64,000 nt of DNA, taken from positions 4,089,796 to 4,153,795 of the forward strand of contig CP034976.1 of NCBI GenBank assembly GCA_004026145.2, written 5' to 3'. Of this stretch, positions 59,759-64,000 are shown piece after piece. A model generated the notes under the pieces. The model saw nothing but the letters and a program-made list of their open reading frames with translations. It had not been told where the DNA came from and made no database searches. The position numbers and the translations under genes are program-made. How positions within the stretch are numbered: the stretch's first letter is position 1; every line of letters starts with the position of its first letter. This DNA comes from Takifugu bimaculatus. Taxonomy: Eukaryota > Chordata > Actinopteri > Tetraodontiformes > Tetraodontidae.

Positions 59759-60751
59759 TCATCTTTCAAATATGGGTTGGTTGTGTTCTCCTCTGTAGAA
59801 GGAAAGCCTTGGCTTAAGTCCTGCTGAGGAAGGTCTACACCTCCCAGTGTCACACAGTTTCGCTAGCAACTGCAGCAGAGCAAGTCTTAGTTCTCTGCAG
59901 CGGAGTGCATACAGCAGAGGGTTGACTGCAGAGTTGACTAGGCAGAGGGTGCTACAGAATGCAAAAGCCTTCCGTTGAGCGGGTGTCAGCTGCGTGAAGA
60001 CATCAGCTAGCATGAAGGAGAGTGCAGGGAGCCAGCAACCCACTAGTATAAGTAGGATCAGACCAAAGGTACGAGCTAGCCTGATATCCATCCTCATGCG
60101 GGCATGGCCGGTCCCCACTGATCCATGGAAGCTTGTCATGGAGGCTTCATGGCGATGGGCTTTCCAAAGAATAAGAGCATAAGCCCCTAAAATCAGAGCC
60201 AATAGTACAAGGATGAAGCTAGTCCAGCAGGCCAGATAGTCTGGGTTTATGTATGGAAAAAGCTCTGAACAAGCAGGATTTAGGTCAGTTGGACATCTCC
60301 ATCCCATCAGAGGCAAGAAGGAGATGAAGATAGTGGTGAGCCAAAGGATCAGCAGACTCAGCAGAGCTCGTCGACGGGTCAGCAGCACCTTATAGCTGGA
60401 AGCCTGGTAGATGCACAGATACCGATCCAAAGCAGTTAGAAGTAAACTCCCCACTGAGCTGGAGAAGGCCATTGTGACACCACCTAATTTAAAGAGGTAG
60501 GCAGTGGCACTATCACTGCGGCGAAAGAGGTGGAAGTCCAAGAAACTGGTGGTGAAGAAGCAGCTGGCAAAAACATCAGCCAGCGCGAGGCTGCCAATGA
60601 ACAGATAGGAAGGCCGCTTCCTCAGGGTGGCTGTGGAAGCTATGACTCCCAGCACGATGGCGTTTTCCATCAGCGTGATCGGACCTGCCAGTAAGCAGAT
60701 GGTGCCAATGGCTTTCTTCTCTGCCTCGACCAGGACCATGAAGCATCCCAT
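59759..60751 (-). CDS. cnr2: Cannabinoid receptor 2-like GPCR
   Basis: A class A seven-transmembrane receptor, most like CB2, coupling endocannabinoids to Gi. Diagnostic CB2-like runs are KRPSYLFIGSLALADVFAS (TM2), FKLGGVTMAFSSSVGSLLLT then DRY with YLCIYQ (TM3), SYKVLLTRRRALLSL, FLPLMGW with CSELFPYI (loop 2 cysteine), LWKAHRHEASM, CWLPAL (TM6) and KAFAFCSTLCLVNSAVNPLLYALR (NPxxY, TM7). The coding part is one exon. The frame is open further upstream with in-frame ATGs at 60787 and 60823. However, a good acceptor (CTCTTTCACAG|A, exon from 60771) and a strong donor at 63349 suggest a spliced non-coding leader, so the first ATG in the exon is 60751 (MGCFMVLVEAEKK; 330 residues, human 360). The longer starts are possible if no splicing occurs. 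The cytoplasmic tail is shorter than in human. Confidence 0.9.
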   Translation of the reverse strand: MGCFMVLVEAEKKAIGTICLLAGPITLMENAIVLGVIASTATLRKRPSYLFIGSLALADVFASCFFTTSFLDFHLFRRSDSATAYLFKLGGVTMAFSSSVGSLLLTALDRYLCIYQASSYKVLLTRRRALLSLLILWLTTIFISFLPLMGWRCPTDLNPACSELFPYINPDYLACWTSFILVLLALILGAYALILWKAHRHEASMTSFHGSVGTGHARMRMDIRLARTFGLILLILVGCWLPALSFMLADVFTQLTPAQRKAFAFCSTLCLVNSAVNPLLYALRCRELRLALLQLLAKLCDTGRCRPSSAGLKPRLSFYRGEHNQPIFER

Positions 60752-60771
60752 ATTCTTACAAGACCTGTTGT

Positions 60772-63348
60772 CTGTGAAAGAGCACATTTTAGCTGACACT
60801 CTACACAGGAATACTTTATACATTCCAGCAAAGGGAAATTACTGTTTTACACTGTGTTATTAGACACAACGCTCTTATTAAAACTTTATCATGTAGGGGT
60901 ATAAAATCATTACAAATTGCTTACAAGACTTAGAGGTTCAAAGTGTATCAAAATAAATATTTTAGTAAAAGACCATGTTTACAGACTGTTTTGGTAAAGT
61001 GAGAGTTCCTCATCACACAAGTAAAACCTCTTTGGCAATGAAAGTAAAGGCGACAACCATTTATTTAAATAATTCTTGTGCTATGTCTAAAACACTTTAT
61101 TTAATAATGCCCTTCTCTGATGCTGTTAAATAAAAAATGTCAAATAAAAACACACCATCCATTTGTTCTGCTATAAAGTGCAACTTTAACGTAACAACAG
61201 GAAACATTTGTACATAAATGCATTACTTGGGGAAACTGCACGTATCGATCTTTTATAAAGTTACAAATACTGTACCCATAGATGCTGAGGAGTTTTCTTT
61301 GGATCCTAAAGACACTTGATCTTCCCAGGCCTCCATTTCAACCCTCTGACTGTTTTTGGGTTTTGTTATAGAGCTCTTTGAGAAAAGAAGTTGATAGATG
61401 CAAAAGATATAGCTTAATTGTCCATAAGGTATGTAACATACAGTTTGTGTCAAGCAAACACAAAATAAATGTCACATCATGCTGGAGCGTTAAGATAAAA
61501 AGCTAAATGTGTTGCTTTGTTTTCCTCTTCAGCGTCTGCCTACTTTGTTGATGAAAACCCTTTTACGTTTTACATTTAGAGGAGACCAGCAACTTCCTGT
61601 GGAGAAACACTTAAAGTGATGACATGTCCTCTCTTTGTCAATATTGAAATTGTAGAGCTTAAAAGGACCATGATCATTTGTGAGTCCAGTCTGGCCATGC
61701 ATTTAGAGATCAGGGTAAATAAGGCAGTGATGATTCGTTATCTGCTGGAGCTGATCCGCTCGAGATAACTGCAAGAAGGCCATAGATCTTGGTTTACAGC
61801 AGGTCATAAAGCATTTCTTACTTAATTTCGGGTAAAGATCCATGAAGCCTCATACTGTAATCTAAATGCATTTAACTGAACTAGTGTCGTATTTCTGTCT
61901 CACAAATATACACATATAGAGAATTTAAATTTGATGTTACGTTCCTGCAACACATGAATAGGAACTCAGCGTCTCTCATAGCTTCTTTTCAATGTGTAAC
62001 AGGAAGAAGAGTGCCCCCTTTTGGAGAGAGAGGGGATGTGTTTGATGTTCCTGACTTGAAGGTCACCACAACAGGATAAAAAACAAATCTCCAGCAGAGT
62101 GTATAATCAGTATGCAATCAATAGATTAAACCTGCTGATGGAGGCTGATGAGAGAAGCTTTAATTAAACTGAATCATTCTGTAATCAACTGACAGCGATT
62201 GTATGACGCATGGAATAGAAAAATGCTTCCATTTTTCCACATCTGAAATGTATAAACAAGTTGCTTGATTTTTAGAAATGACAAAAGAAGTAACTTTTTA
62301 TCTTATGCTGCTTTGATTTGTTTTGCCCATCTTTCTAAATCAAGAAGGCATAAGCTATATAGTTAAAATTGGTGATGAATTGTTTTATTAAACAACGCTT
62401 CAAGGACCAAATTTTTTTCATCTCAATATCCGACCATGTGTGTTTGGACTGTGAATATTATACCCCTGGGCTGCTTGTCTCCTATGAGGTGCTATTTTTC
62501 ATTTGCAGATTACTCTCTTTAGACTCGTACTAACCGGATATTTCTAAGCTTCCACCTGGTTGGATACATGAGAAGGAAAAAAACATCTCTCGCGATATGA
62601 ACAATGAAACCTGATGTGGCAATAACTCCTTAAGTCACTCTTGCAGCCAGCGACATTGTTGCAAAATACCTTACAACCTACCTTTACAATGAAGAACATG
62701 AAAATATTCTTTAATACATTTATCATTACATCAATGTATGAATGAATGAAATGCTATTATTGTGTCCTGCATAAACTGTATGGCCATTTTATAAGAAACC
62801 GAAAAGACAAACCAGGACCCGAGCACGTCATCATCGATACATCAAGCCGATTAGACAACAAAGATACAGATAAAACAGCCAGATCCTCATTAAATAATAT
62901 CTTTCTTGAATCATCTTATTTTGTAAAATACAAAAGAAAATGAGACTCAGTGTCGTCATATAACTCACACCTTTCACTTATTCTGTTCTTCTCAGCAAAT
63001 ATTCTTAAATACTAGATATTTGCTATGCAAATAGATAAATGTTAGATGTGATGTAACAAAACCATTTTGTCACATTTTAATAGAATTATCTTTAGTCTTT
63101 TTTAGTTAACATTGCAATGCAAATGGTTCCTGTGAATGTACGCAATGTCCAATACAATGGCAATGTTGGTTAAAAGGTGCAGAAACATGTGGTTAAAAGC
63201 TGCAGTGGTTAAAAGCTGCAGAAACATGCAAAACACACAAAATAAGCATCTTGAACCTTCTAAGGATATATTGTTGAGAAAACCTGTCCAACTCAAAGGA
63301 ATTCCTCTTCATTTGAAACCTGTAATGACTGACATTTAACATGCTTAC
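60772..63348 (-). other. cnr2: Probable 5' intron of cnr2
   Basis: The interval between the acceptor at 60772-60773 and the donor at 63347-63348 has no credible exon. It contains AT-rich sequence, an ATGCAAAT octamer near 63026, and a near-CTCF word with one mismatch at about 62010. No RNA gene was recognised. Confidence 0.45.
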
Positions 63349-63490
63349 CTTGGAGATTCAGAGATCAGCGCAACTCTCTTTCAGCAGCACTGCAGACCAC
63401 AGCACGATTGCACAGAGCTGTAGACTTGTCTGGTGGCTAACTGAGGGGTGAAGCTAAGGAGTGTGGTTGTGATGACATGAGGGAGGAGAC
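63349..63490 (-). other. cnr2: Probable non-coding first exon of cnr2 and promoter-proximal sequence
   Basis: On the minus strand the sequence ends CTGAATCTCCAAG|GTAAGC, a strong donor at 63349. The frame that would join to the receptor exon has a TGA close to the donor with no ATG after it, so this exon is non-coding. Its 5' end cannot be placed; a (CA)n tract begins at about 63,490. The cap site and promoter are not visible. Confidence 0.45.
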
Positions 63491-64000
63491 ACACACGCAC
63501 GCACACACACACACAATTCACGTACATCCAAATGGGCTTTTCACTAGTGTTGCTGTAGCAGTCTCTCGGGGAACTCAAAACGTGTATTTACTCCTATTTT
63601 AAAAATAAAAAATACATACAAACTGGAAAATCAATCCTATGTTTCAATTCCCACAGACCTGAGCATCACATGGGAGGAGTACACTTAAAGGTGTTAGTGG
63701 TGGCAGCTGAAAGTGAAAAACATGTCAATAGGAGAAAACCAGTTTGTGATAAACAAGCAAAAGTGACCTTTTAAGATTCCATGGGGAGATTTTCAAATGC
63801 ATTAGCAGCCAGATCGAGACAGCCTACAACTCACACGGTCAGAACTGTAGTTGAAAGTGTCTCAGTAGATCATCCTGTATGACTTGTTTCATCTGATAAA
63901 AGTCCATCAAGGTAGCCAAAGACATCGTGTCATGAGGTTATTCCTGGATGGGCAGCAACACTGTTTCCTGCCAACTATTTCACTGATTACTTTCAATTAA
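63491..64000. other. Upstream of cnr2: nothing recognised
   Basis: A short (CA)n tract at about 63491-63514 and otherwise unremarkable AT-rich sequence. No exon or element supported. Confidence 0.5.

Overview
This is vertebrate nuclear DNA, almost certainly from a teleost fish. The genes are intron-split with short introns, (CA)n/(GT)n microsatellites are abundant, and the transposons are of fish type: an intact 1.2 kb Tc1/mariner element and the 3' end of an L2-like LINE. The gene order rragc - mycbp - gja9 - rhbdl2 - akirin1 matches, from memory, human chromosome 1p34.3, where POU3F1 lies beyond RRAGC across a gene desert.

Layout. Bases 1-35,150 hold no protein-coding gene that I can support. 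This looks like a regulatory desert: microsatellites, one truncated LINE at about 28.55-29.21 kb, and several blocks rich in homeodomain, POU, SOX and PBX-MEIS type motifs that read like conserved non-coding elements. By synteny these would most plausibly serve pou3f1, outside the window; that is inference. A full match to the CTCF core consensus at 35,040-35,053 lies where the desert gives way to the gene cluster.

From 35.15 to 63.4 kb there are six cellular genes. They are rragc (minus, 7 coding exons, 382 aa), mycbp (plus, 5 exons), gja9-type connexin (minus), rhbdl2 (minus, 7 coding exons), akirin1 (minus, 5 exons, 187 aa) and a cannabinoid receptor 2-like GPCR, cnr2 (minus, intronless coding region, non-coding first exon near 63.35 kb). 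rragc and mycbp are head-to-head across an 855 bp putative bidirectional promoter. Four copies of the MiT/TFE M-box octamer TCACATGA lie in or beside it, which suggests control by the lysosome/nutrient circuit that Rag GTPases serve. A Tc1/mariner element with an intact 346-codon transposase sits 63 bp past the gja9 stop codon, in the presumed 3' UTR.

Quality caveat. mycbp exon 4 (twice), gja9 (once) and rhbdl2 (twice) each need removal of exactly one base to restore the conserved frame, while rragc, akirin1, cnr2 and the transposase are clean. A cluster of single-base insertions between 43.2 and 52.1 kb points to consensus errors more than to five separate gene lesions, but this cannot be settled from the sequence alone.

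Functionally the genes do not form an operon-like pathway. They are a conserved syntenic block: nutrient sensing at the lysosome (rragc), MYC-binding adaptor (mycbp), gap-junction channel (gja9), intramembrane protease (rhbdl2), nuclear cofactor (akirin1) and an endocannabinoid receptor (cnr2).
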